From: Maricaulis sp.
Lineage (GTDB): Bacteria > Pseudomonadota > Alphaproteobacteria > Caulobacterales > Maricaulaceae
Direction of reading: 5' to 3'
NCBI RefSeq assembly: GCF_030149515.1
Contig: NZ_JASBRI010000015.1
Span: 97,059 to 161,058, forward strand
DNA: 64,000 nt
Position 1 is the first letter of the stretch. Each line of letters starts with the position of its first letter. Below, one piece after another: positions 47,916-55,563 of the stretch. The notes below the pieces were generated by a model, which saw only the letters and a program-made list of their open reading frames with translations, ran no database searches and was not told where the DNA came from. A program made the translations under genes and the position numbers.

Positions 47916-48072
47916 TTTTATCTCCCTGTCGGGTTTGGCAATGATGCGTGTTGCGTTGCATCAACGCTGTCAAACGGCAGGGATGATGTCGATATGGCAT
48001 TTCCTATAAAGAGGATACAGTGTAGTATAATTACATTGTGCGTATGTCAGTTTGTAAATTTGGCTACAAAAC
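47916..48072. promoter_or_regulatory. divergent aceA / regulator control region
   Basis: This is an A+T-rich 157-base gap. An inverted repeat TTTGTA-N8-TACAAA (48051-48056 and 48065-48070) ends three bases before the regulator start codon. A weaker palindrome, TGTAGTATAATTACA, is at 48021-48035. A minus-strand -10 candidate, TATACT, is at 48029-48024. No Shine-Dalgarno precedes the regulator ATG, which suggests a very short or absent leader. The repeats are candidate sites for the adjacent regulator. Confidence 0.55.
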
Positions 48073-49503
48073 ATGAGTGATTCACAGGGTCTCGAGAAGA
48101 TTTTCGCTGGGGCACGCCTGCGCCGGCTCCGGCGTGAGCGCGGGCTGACCCAGGCCGAGGCCGCCGAAGCCCTGGGCCTGTCCTCGAGCTATCTCAACCT
48201 GCTCGAACGCAATCAGCGGCCGGTGACGGCCCGGGTCCTCCTCGCCCTCGCCGATGCATTCGATGTGGACGTGCGCGCCTTTGCCAATGAGAGTGACCGG
48301 CAGTTGATTGCCGACCTGCAGGAGGCTGCGGCCGATCCGGTGTTGTCGGGCCTGGAGCTCGACCGCATGGAATTGTCCGAATTCGCCGATGCCCAGCCGC
48401 GTGCCGCCGAAGCCTTCGCACGGCTCTATCACGCGTTCCGGGAAACCTCGGCGGCAACAGCCGATCTTGCCACGCGCATGTCCGGCCCCGGCGCAGCCAC
48501 AGGCGGGCCCGGCGCCATACTCGAAAGTGTGCGCGATGCGCTCGACGCACGGCAAAACCACTTCCCCGAACTGGAAGAGGCGGCCGAAACCCTGATCGGG
48601 CGGACCGGCCTTCGGCCGCGCAACCGCGAAAGAACGCTCTCGGATTATCTCCAGGACCAGTACGGTTTCACCGTGCGCATTCTGGACGAGGAGGTCATGG
48701 CCGGCGCACGGCGGCGGCTGGACTTTCACGGCCGCCGGCTCCTGCTGTCCGAACTGTTGTCCCCCGGGTCGCGCGCCTTTCATATCGCTGTCGTGCTGGC
48801 CACGCTGGAGCTCGGCGACACGCTCGACAGGCTCTGCGACGATGCGGACATGCCGACACCGGAGGGCCGCAAACTCTACAGGGCCGGCCTGGCAAATTAT
48901 TTCGCCGGCGCATTGCACATGCCCTATGCCGCGTTTCACAAACATGCCGAGACAACACGCTACGATATCGACCGCTTGCAACGGCGTTTCGAAGTGAGTT
49001 TCGAACAGATCTGCCATCGCCTGACCACGCTGCAGCGCCCCGGCGCGCGCGGTCTGCCCTTTTTCATGATACGGGTCGATGCAGCGGGGAATGTCTCCAA
49101 ACGCTTCGGCGGCGGCATCATGCCGTTTGCGCGTTCCGGCGGCGGGTGTCCGAAATGGTCGCTTTACGATGCCTTGAGAACGCCAGAACGCCTCATCGCA
49201 CAGGCCATCGAACTGCCCGACGGCACGACCATGCTCTCGCTCGCCCGCGGCCAGATCGCGCCCGGTCCTGCCGGGCATCCCCCGGTTGTCCACGCCATCG
49301 CTCTGGGCTGTGCCTGGGAGCACGCCGCCAGGGTCGCCCACGCCGATCCGATCGCAAGTACTGTCCCGGCCGAGGTGGGGATTGCCTGCCGCCTGTGCGA
49401 CCGCGAGGATTGTGCCCAGCGCGCCTTCCCGCCGATGAACCGCAAACTTGTGCTGGACACCCACATGCTGCGGGCCTCGCCCTATTCCTTCAATGAGGAC
49501 TGA
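48073..49503 (+). CDS. ScfR/RamB-type short-chain fatty acyl regulator (XRE + IrrE-like)
   Basis: A 476-residue regulator. Residues about 12-67 are an XRE helix-turn-helix (RRERGLTQAEAAEALGLSSSYLNLLERNQRPV). Residues about 190-300 correspond to the ImmA/IrrE region, but the usual HEXXH reads FHIAV, so peptidase activity is unlikely. The remainder is the ScfR C-terminal domain with a CRLCDREDCAQRAFP cysteine cluster. Homologues such as RamB, MccR and PrpC-associated regulators control glyoxylate or methylcitrate genes in response to acyl-CoA. Its divergence from aceA supports control of the bypass. Confidence 0.88.
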   Translation: MSDSQGLEKIFAGARLRRLRRERGLTQAEAAEALGLSSSYLNLLERNQRPVTARVLLALADAFDVDVRAFANESDRQLIADLQEAAADPVLSGLELDRMELSEFADAQPRAAEAFARLYHAFRETSAATADLATRMSGPGAATGGPGAILESVRDALDARQNHFPELEEAAETLIGRTGLRPRNRERTLSDYLQDQYGFTVRILDEEVMAGARRRLDFHGRRLLLSELLSPGSRAFHIAVVLATLELGDTLDRLCDDADMPTPEGRKLYRAGLANYFAGALHMPYAAFHKHAETTRYDIDRLQRRFEVSFEQICHRLTTLQRPGARGLPFFMIRVDAAGNVSKRFGGGIMPFARSGGGCPKWSLYDALRTPERLIAQAIELPDGTTMLSLARGQIAPGPAGHPPVVHAIALGCAWEHAARVAHADPIASTVPAEVGIACRLCDREDCAQRAFPPMNRKLVLDTHMLRASPYSFNED

Positions 49504-49994
49504 GCGGCCCACGCACTCCGTTCCAGCCGCATGACCAGGCAATCGTCCTCGCCAAAACGCCGGGTCCCGACATCCTCGAAACCCAGCCGGCGATAAAATA
49601 CCTGGGCCCGCACATTGCTCATCAGCGGATCGATCAGGATGGCCCTCACCTCCGCCGGAGCGAAGCAGCGTCCTATCGCCTGCCCCATCATCAGCGTGCC
49701 CAGACCGCGGCCGAGATCGGCCTCCTCGCCGATCCAGATGTCGATGGCCCTGAGACCCGGCCCGCAATCGCCCCAGTAATGCGTCGGCTCCTCGGCCGGA
49801 TCGATGATCTGGACGACACCGACAGGCCGGCCACCCACCTCCCCGATCAGGCATTCATACCAGGGGCCGACCTGTTCCAGCTCCCCCGCCCAGTCGGGCG
49901 CATCGTCAGCGCCGGTACAGGCGATGACGTGGGCTTTGGTGTCCCAGCGCTCAAGCGTGGGGATGTCGGCGGGCGTTGCGGGGCGCAGTTTCAT
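49482..49994 (-). CDS. GNAT N-acetyltransferase, AAC(6')-like
   Basis: A 170-residue GNAT-fold enzyme. The acetyl-CoA loop lies in EEADLGRGLGTLMMGQAI. The IDIWIGEEADLG and DPLMSNVRAQVFYRRLGFE segments resemble the AAC(6')-Ib branch, whose members acetylate aminoglycosides but also unrelated amines. No resistance phenotype can be inferred. The 3' end overlaps the convergent regulator gene by 22 bases. A longer frame to 50387 is open but overlaps the next gene and a terminator. Confidence 0.85.
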   Translation of the reverse strand: MKLRPATPADIPTLERWDTKAHVIACTGADDAPDWAGELEQVGPWYECLIGEVGGRPVGVVQIIDPAEEPTHYWGDCGPGLRAIDIWIGEEADLGRGLGTLMMGQAIGRCFAPAEVRAILIDPLMSNVRAQVFYRRLGFEDVGTRRFGEDDCLVMRLERSAWAAQSSLKE

Positions 49995-50032
49995 GATGGG
50001 TAGGTGCGCGTCACCGGCTGAACAGGCAAGTC

Positions 50033-50064
50033 CAAAAATAAAAGGGCTCCACAACGCGGAGCCC
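50033..50064 (-). terminator. terminator after the diiron protein gene
   Basis: A seven-bp stem (50044-50050 and 50058-50064) with a seven-base loop. On the minus strand a TTTTATTTTT tract follows. Confidence 0.85.
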
Positions 50065-50119
50065 CAGTCTGGGAACTGACGTGCGGGCACAGGCGAGTAT
50101 GCCCGCTCCGTCCCCCTGT

Positions 50120-51211
50120 CTATTCGGCCGCGCCCGCGACCGCGTTGACATAGGCCGTGCGCACGTCCTGGTGCCTGACCGTGTCCAGCTCCCGGGCGAC
50201 TTCCTCGTCCTGCCTGGCCAGGAGATCGAGATCCTGGTCGGCATAGTGCAGCACGCCCATATCGGCATAGGCGGCCTGGATCTTCGGCCCCCAAAGCCCG
50301 ATATCCTTCACCACCGGCACAATGCGCTGGAAAAGCAGCGTGCGGAAGAGCTGGTTCATCTCCGACTTCTCGGACCACTCGACGCATTCCTCGACGGGCA
50401 ACCCCATCACCTCATAGACCTCACGGGCCTGGAAGCGGTTGCGCATGTGATAGCAGGCCTCGACCAGGAAATCTTCGCGCTCGGCGCGTTCCGCGTCGGT
50501 GAGCTGGGGATAGTAGTCGCGCAGGGAGAGCCGGCCGAAGGCGACGTGGCGCGCCTCGTCCTCCATGACATAGGCATTGACCATCTTGGCCAACGGGTTT
50601 TGGGCCAGATCGCGGATCGTGCCGAAGGCGGCCAGGGCAAGGCCCTCGATGACGACCTGCATGGCGAGATAGGTGAAGTCCCAGCGGCTGTCGCGCAATG
50701 CCTCGTCGACCAATTGCCGAAGAGGTTCCGTCATCGGATAGGCGACGCCGAATTTCTGCATCAGTTTCTTGTAGGCCTCGACGTGACGGGCTTCGTCCAT
50801 CACCTGGGTCGCAGCATAGAATTTGGCGTCCAGATCGGGCACGGACTCGACGATCTTGGCCGCGCAGATCAGCGCCGCCTGCTCGCCCTGCATGAATTGG
50901 GAGATATTCCAGGCCTGGGCGTGACGGCGGAATTCGATCCGCTCCTTCTTCGTCATCTTGTCCCATATCGGGGACCCGTGGAGCGCAATCCCCTCGTCGG
51001 GCAGTTGCATCGGGTTCTCGAAGTCCAGTTCGAGCGTCCAGTCGATCCGGTTGACCGCATCCCACTGCATGTCCTTGCCCTTCTGGTACAAGTGCATGAG
51101 CGTGGACCGGCCTTCGTCGTATTCGAAATCGAAGGTGGCGTCGAATTGCTGCGGAACCGACCAGTGCTTGTCGATATCCGGCATGGGATAGAGATCGCGA
51201 AGCGATGCCAT
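50120..51211 (-). CDS. ferritin-like diiron protein (putative oxygenase)
   Basis: A 363-residue helical protein with a full set of six carboxylate-bridged diiron ligands in two ExxH pairs: Glu110, Glu140/His143 (MDEARHVEAY), Glu189, and Glu219/His222 (MEDEARHVAF). The architecture matches ribonucleotide-reductase-R2/AurF-like oxygenases rather than ferritin storage proteins, so oxidation of a small molecule or lipid is likely; the substrate is unknown. The start at 51211 (MASLRDL) follows GGGGAGG. A perfect 15-bp palindrome 40 bases upstream suggests tight regulation. It ends at a strong terminator. Confidence 0.82.
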   Translation of the reverse strand: MASLRDLYPMPDIDKHWSVPQQFDATFDFEYDEGRSTLMHLYQKGKDMQWDAVNRIDWTLELDFENPMQLPDEGIALHGSPIWDKMTKKERIEFRRHAQAWNISQFMQGEQAALICAAKIVESVPDLDAKFYAATQVMDEARHVEAYKKLMQKFGVAYPMTEPLRQLVDEALRDSRWDFTYLAMQVVIEGLALAAFGTIRDLAQNPLAKMVNAYVMEDEARHVAFGRLSLRDYYPQLTDAERAEREDFLVEACYHMRNRFQAREVYEVMGLPVEECVEWSEKSEMNQLFRTLLFQRIVPVVKDIGLWGPKIQAAYADMGVLHYADQDLDLLARQDEEVARELDTVRHQDVRTAYVNAVAGAAE

Positions 51212-51250
51212 GGTGCTGTTCCTCCCCAGGAGCGACCAACCATTGTTTTG

Positions 51251-51265
51251 GTGAACAATGTTCAC
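51251..51265. promoter_or_regulatory. perfect palindromic operator upstream of the diiron gene
   Basis: GTGAACAATGTTCAC is a perfect 15-bp inverted repeat around a single central base. It lies 40 bases before the diiron protein start. Related sequences occur at 55549-55563, 58333-58347 and 58481-58495. The form TGAACA-N-TGTTCA is typical of a TetR-family dimer site (inference). Confidence 0.65.
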
Positions 51266-51339
51266 AACACCAACGTGATTCAATTTTATGCACTTGGCAA
51301 GGGGGTGGAAAAAAAGTGATCGGCCGGCGCACTTGATCC

Positions 51340-52164
51340 TCAGAGGCGTCCTCCGGGATGGGGCAAGGCATGCTCGGCGAGCTGGGTCGTGATATAGCTG
51401 AACGCGTCATCGACGCTGTCGGTCCGGTAGACCAGGTCAAGATCGGACTTGTTGATCGTGCCGAACTCCACCATGGCCTCCAGATTCATCACCCGGTCCC
51501 AGTATTCGCTGCCGAACAGGACAATCGGCACGCGCTTCTTGATCTTGCGGGTCTGCAGCAGGGTCAGGGTTTCAAATAACTCGTCCATGGTGCCGAACCC
51601 GCCCGGCATCAGCACCAAAGCCTTGGCCAGGTAGAGAAACCAGAACTTTCGGGTGAAGAAATAGTGGAATTCGAAGCCCAGGGCGTGCGTGACCCAGGGA
51701 TTATTGCCCTGCTCGAACGGCAGCGAGATGCCCAGGCCGACATTCTCGCCCTGGGCTTCGGACGCCCCGCGATTGGCCGCCTCCATGATGCCCGGGCCGC
51801 CGCCCGTGCAAATCACAAAGCGCCGCCCGCTCTTGTCACGCAAACTCTTCGACCACTTGGTCAACCGCCCCGCCAGCTCCCGCGTGGCCTCGTAGTAGGC
51901 TGAGAGTTTCAACTTGTGCTGCGCCGGCGCCTCATCGTCACCAGCGGCCCGCAGGGCCCTGATTTCGGTTTCCGCCTCCTCCCGCGAGACAATCCGGGCG
52001 GAACCGAAAAACAGGATCGTGTCCTGGATATTCTGCTCGGCAAAACGGGCCTTGGGTTCGAGATATTCCGCCAGGATCCGCACAGGCCGGGCGTCGGGCG
52101 AGCTGATGAAGGCTTCGTCCCTGTAGGCCTTGGGCGGGAACTGGTTTGGCTTGCGGGAAGTCAT
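51340..52164 (-). CDS. LOG family protein (nucleotide 5'-monophosphate phosphoribohydrolase-like)
   Basis: A 274-residue Rossmann-fold protein with the LOG signature PGGFGTMDELFETLTLLQ and an upstream GGGPGIMEAANRGA motif. Family members hydrolyse cytokinin riboside monophosphates or other nucleotide monophosphates; many bacterial ones have undefined roles. The 45-residue N-terminal extension before DTILFFGSAR is typical of the longer bacterial subgroup. The start at 52164 is chosen over an extension to 52218, which adds unconserved residues. Confidence 0.88.
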   Translation of the reverse strand: MTSRKPNQFPPKAYRDEAFISSPDARPVRILAEYLEPKARFAEQNIQDTILFFGSARIVSREEAETEIRALRAAGDDEAPAQHKLKLSAYYEATRELAGRLTKWSKSLRDKSGRRFVICTGGGPGIMEAANRGASEAQGENVGLGISLPFEQGNNPWVTHALGFEFHYFFTRKFWFLYLAKALVLMPGGFGTMDELFETLTLLQTRKIKKRVPIVLFGSEYWDRVMNLEAMVEFGTINKSDLDLVYRTDSVDDAFSYITTQLAEHALPHPGGRL

Positions 52165-52281
52165 GGGCGCGTCCTTCAAAATCAAGGCGGCCGGGCATGA
52201 TGCGCCTTCGGGATGCAAGTTGCAACGAGTTGAACCGCCGGCCTTTTCCGCTTCTGCACCGGCACACCAAAGGCTGATACG

Positions 52282-54054
52282 CTACAATGGCCAGAAGGTG
52301 AGCACCGCCGGGACACCGACAGCCACGATCAGGATTTCCAGGGGCAGGCCCATGCGCCAGTAATCGCCGAACCTGTATCCACCCGGCCCCATGATGATGG
52401 TGTTGTTCTTGTGACCGATCGGGGTGAGAAATGCGCAGGAGGCCGCAACCGCCACGCCCATCAGGAACGGATCGGGATTGACGTCCAGCGCCCGGGCGAT
52501 GTCGAGCCCGACCGGCGCAGCGATGAGTGCGGTGGCGACATTGTTGAGAAAGTCCGACAATGTCATCGTCACCATCATCAGGATCGCCAGGATGGCCCAG
52601 ACGGGCAGCGTGCCGGTGAGTGACAGAATACCCTCGGCAATCAGCTGGGTCCCGCCTGTCTCCTCCAGCGCCAGACCGAGCGGTATCAGGGAGCCCAGCA
52701 GGACGATGACGGGCCATTCGACAGACTCATAGACTTCGCTCGGCCCGATCACGTTGAACAGCGCGTAGACTGCAACGGTGCCGGCAAGTGCGACGGCCAG
52801 GGGCAGGACACCGGCGACCGCCAGCGCGACGGAAGCGGCGAAGACGCCGATGGTGAACAGCGCCTTGGATCGCTGGATGACCGTGTGACGGCGTTCCGCA
52901 AGCGGCAGAACACCCAGCCACTCTGCTGCGTCCCTCACCCGGTTCTCGGGCCCCAGCAGCAAAATCAGATCGCCCGGCCGGATCGGCAGTTTGCGCACCC
53001 GCTCACGAAATCGGCGGCCCTGACGCGACACGCCCAGCAATGTCACGCCGCGCCGGTAAAGCAGCCGCAGATCCAGTGCCGTCCTGCCGACCATGCGGGC
53101 ATTGCTGGGCACGATGGCCTCGACCAGGCTCAGCGACTGTCCGGTCAGGCCGTCATGGGCGTCGGCGCCGGCCGGACTCAGCTCGGCCGCTCCGATGAAG
53201 GCCTCGATCGAGGCCGGATCGCCTTCCAGGACAAGATGATCGCTCTTGTGAATCTCCTCTCCGGCCGCGAAGCCGCGCAACCGGCGGCCGCGGCGTACCA
53301 GGCCAAGAACGGTCACATCGTGGGCGTCGGCCAGCGGGTAGAGATCGGCGACCGTCTGCCCGATCGACCGGGACTCGTTTCTCACCCCGGCTTCGGCCAC
53401 GAACAAGCCGCCCCCCACACCTTTGCCGGCCACCTCTCGATCGTCGCGCTGCGGGATCAGGCGCCAGCCGATCAGGGTCACAAAGGCAATGCCCAGCACG
53501 GCACAGACAAGGCCGACCGGCGAGAAATCGAACATGCCAAAGGGTTCACCGAGGGCCCGGCCACGGAACTGCGCCACGACGATATTGGGCGGCGTGCCGA
53601 TAAGCGTGATCATGCCGCCGAGAATCGTGGCGAACGACAGCGGCATCAGTGTGCGCGCCACCGAACGCTTTGCCTTGCGGGCGGCCTCGATGTCCAGGGA
53701 CATCAGCATGACCAGGGCCGCCACATTGTTGATCACAGCCGACAGCGCGGCTCCGATCACCGAAATCAGTCCGATATGCGTGGGCAGCGCCCGCGTTGAG
53801 GACAGGACAAAGCGCGCGACGAGTTCGACGGCCCCGGCATTTGTCATCGCCCGCGATACGATCAGGACGAGCGCAATGATGATAACGGCCTCGTGTCCGA
53901 AACCGGCAAAGGCCTCGTGCGCCGGAACGACGCCTCCGGCGACGGCGACCACCAGCGCCGCGAAAGCCACCAGATCGTAGCGGAGGCGGCCCCAGACCAA
54001 CAGGCCGAAGACCACGGCCAGAAGACAGAACAGGAAGATCTGATCGTAGTTCAT
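52282..54054 (-). CDS. SLC13/DASS family permease with two RCK_C (TrkA-C) domains
   Basis: A 590-residue transporter. The membrane halves (about 1-205 and 395-590) contain the repeated SLC13 motifs SAVINNVAALVMLM and SDFLNNVATALIAAP, the Asn-rich substrate and sodium sites. Two RCK_C regulatory domains are inserted at about 215-370. This layout is found in bacterial putative sulfate, carboxylate or citrate transporters. The substrate is unknown. It shares the strand of its neighbours but is separated from LOG by 117 bases. Confidence 0.9.
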   Translation of the reverse strand: MNYDQIFLFCLLAVVFGLLVWGRLRYDLVAFAALVVAVAGGVVPAHEAFAGFGHEAVIIIALVLIVSRAMTNAGAVELVARFVLSSTRALPTHIGLISVIGAALSAVINNVAALVMLMSLDIEAARKAKRSVARTLMPLSFATILGGMITLIGTPPNIVVAQFRGRALGEPFGMFDFSPVGLVCAVLGIAFVTLIGWRLIPQRDDREVAGKGVGGGLFVAEAGVRNESRSIGQTVADLYPLADAHDVTVLGLVRRGRRLRGFAAGEEIHKSDHLVLEGDPASIEAFIGAAELSPAGADAHDGLTGQSLSLVEAIVPSNARMVGRTALDLRLLYRRGVTLLGVSRQGRRFRERVRKLPIRPGDLILLLGPENRVRDAAEWLGVLPLAERRHTVIQRSKALFTIGVFAASVALAVAGVLPLAVALAGTVAVYALFNVIGPSEVYESVEWPVIVLLGSLIPLGLALEETGGTQLIAEGILSLTGTLPVWAILAILMMVTMTLSDFLNNVATALIAAPVGLDIARALDVNPDPFLMGVAVAASCAFLTPIGHKNNTIIMGPGGYRFGDYWRMGLPLEILIVAVGVPAVLTFWPL

Positions 54055-54126
54055 CGCTGGGTGTCCGCTCGTCGGCCGGAGAGAGCCGCCCCACTTCTAC
54101 GGGGCAGGCTGCGGGCGCTCACGCCA

Positions 54127-55062
54127 CTATTCCGCCGCTTCGGGGGCAGTACGCCGCTCGGTCTGCCTGGCCTGCCACTTCGCCAGGATCTGTTTCGACG
54201 TGCCGCGGGACCCGTCGGGGGACCAGCCCGGCGGAGCGAGGAGATACATCGCAGCCTCCTTCACGGACTTGGCGCCCGCGATGTCCTTCACAATACCCCA
54301 CCATTCGTGCAGGCAGATTTTGAGGGGATTGTAGGTGCCGAGATTCTTGACGATGCCGTAGCGGCACTTCTCTTCCTCCAGCTCCGGCTGGAACGTCCCG
54401 AACATTCTGTCCCAGACGATGAACACGCCGGCATAGTTCCTGTCGAGATAGATCGGGTTGGTGGCGTGATGGACGCGGTGATGCGAGGGCGTGTTCATCA
54501 CTGCCTCGAACCAGGCCGGCATCTTCCCGATCGCCTCGGTATGGATCCAGAACTGGTAGATCAGGTTCAAGGAACCGACAAAGGCGATCATTGCCGGATG
54601 GAAACCGATCAGGATCAGGGCCGATCCCAGCCACAGGAATTTCAGCGTGAACGGGCTCAGCCAGGGCTGACGCAGCGCCGTGGTGAGATTGTAGTGCTGG
54701 GAGGAATGGTGCACGACGTGATCGGCCCAGAACCAGCGCACAGTGTGGGCAAAGCGGTGGGACCAGTAGTAGACGAAATCGTCCAGCACGAAGGCGACGA
54801 TCCAGGCCCACCAGGCAAATCCGATATCGAAGACCCGGTGTTCGTAGACGAACAGCGACCAGACACCCAGCACGCTGCCGAAAACCACCCCCGAGACCGT
54901 GTTTCCCAACCCCATCACCAGGCTCGCCGCGCTGTCCCGCGCCTCGAAGCGGGCCCTGCCGGTTGCCCGTGCGAAAAACATTTCGACGAAAACCGACACG
55001 GTGAAGAGCGGGATGGCGATCCAGATCGGGTCGAAATTCTGGACGAAGGCGGGGACGGTCAT
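54127..55062 (-). CDS. sterol desaturase / fatty acid hydroxylase superfamily protein
   Basis: A 311-residue integral membrane diiron enzyme. The three histidine clusters are present: HRFAH (102-106), HVVHHSSQH (115-123) and HHRVHH (about 194-199). About four membrane helices surround them. Members hydroxylate or desaturate lipids such as sterols, carotenoids, fatty acids or hopanoids. The gene starts three bases after the stop of the small membrane-anchored protein, so the two are co-translated. The substrate is unknown. Confidence 0.92.
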   Translation of the reverse strand: MTVPAFVQNFDPIWIAIPLFTVSVFVEMFFARATGRARFEARDSAASLVMGLGNTVSGVVFGSVLGVWSLFVYEHRVFDIGFAWWAWIVAFVLDDFVYYWSHRFAHTVRWFWADHVVHHSSQHYNLTTALRQPWLSPFTLKFLWLGSALILIGFHPAMIAFVGSLNLIYQFWIHTEAIGKMPAWFEAVMNTPSHHRVHHATNPIYLDRNYAGVFIVWDRMFGTFQPELEEEKCRYGIVKNLGTYNPLKICLHEWWGIVKDIAGAKSVKEAAMYLLAPPGWSPDGSRGTSKQILAKWQARQTERRTAPEAAE

Positions 55063-55065
55063 GGA

Positions 55066-55482
55066 TCAGTCCTGCAAAGCGTCGAGTTTGTCCGCCCAAT
55101 AGCGCGCGGCTTGCGGCGTATCCAAATTCAGCCGCGCCGGCGCGAAGGCGAAATCGTTGAGCCTGACGGTCAGCGTCCCGTCGCCGGCGACCTCGACCGC
55201 GCCGACACTGCCCTTGTCGAGATAACGGATCACAAAATCACTGCCACGCGCAACCAGCATGGCAATGATGTCGCCTGCTGCCGACATGACAAGCGCACTC
55301 CGGCCATCCGGCGCGACCGTGCCCTCTGCGGCATCGAAGCCGGCCGCGTCAGCCTCCAGGCGCTGCACGGCATCATCGAGTCCGGACAGGCGTGCCGGCT
55401 GGGACAGGCCGAGCCAGGCATTCAGCGCCACCATGGCGGAGATGCCCAAAACCGATCCGACAAGGACCCAGACGATCAGCAT
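55066..55482 (-). CDS. hypothetical membrane-anchored protein
   Basis: A 138-residue protein with one N-terminal membrane helix (about 1-24). A mixed alpha/beta domain follows, in the periplasm or cytoplasm, with no cysteines and a regular strand pattern (ALVMSAAGDIIAMLVARGSDFVIRYL). I do not recognise the family. It immediately precedes the fatty-acid-hydroxylase-type gene and may be its accessory factor (inference from spacing only). Confidence 0.75.
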   Translation of the reverse strand: MLIVWVLVGSVLGISAMVALNAWLGLSQPARLSGLDDAVQRLEADAAGFDAAEGTVAPDGRSALVMSAAGDIIAMLVARGSDFVIRYLDKGSVGAVEVAGDGTLTVRLNDFAFAPARLNLDTPQAARYWADKLDALQD

Positions 55483-55504
55483 GTTCGGCTCCGAACAATA
55501 AAGA

Positions 55505-55534
55505 ACGGGCGAAGGCTAACCAGCCTTCGCCCGT
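55505..55534 (-). terminator. terminator after the large TonB receptor gene
   Basis: A perfect 13-bp stem (55505-55517 and 55522-55534) with a four-base loop, followed on the minus strand by TCTTTATTG. It lies between the receptor stop and the next minus-strand gene. Confidence 0.85.
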
Positions 55535-55548
55535 CTTCAAAGTCATTT

Positions 55549-55563
55549 TTGAACGATGTTCAC
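55549..55563. promoter_or_regulatory. TGAAC-N3-GTTCA box at the receptor gene end
   Basis: TTGAACGATGTTCAC matches the 51251 palindrome at 13 of 15 bases and keeps both TGAAC/GTTCA arms. It overlaps the end of the receptor gene, 67 bases before the next minus-strand gene, but a terminator lies in between. Its regulatory value is therefore uncertain. Confidence 0.4.

Noticed and set aside
45738..48080. A 780-codon open frame on the plus strand opposite aceB and aceA
   Set aside because: It spans two well-identified minus-strand genes and their intergenic gap, and its translation shows no domain.
49482..50387. A 301-residue version of the GNAT protein
   Set aside because: The extra N-terminal part runs through a strong terminator and the end of the diiron gene; the GNAT domain begins at 49994.
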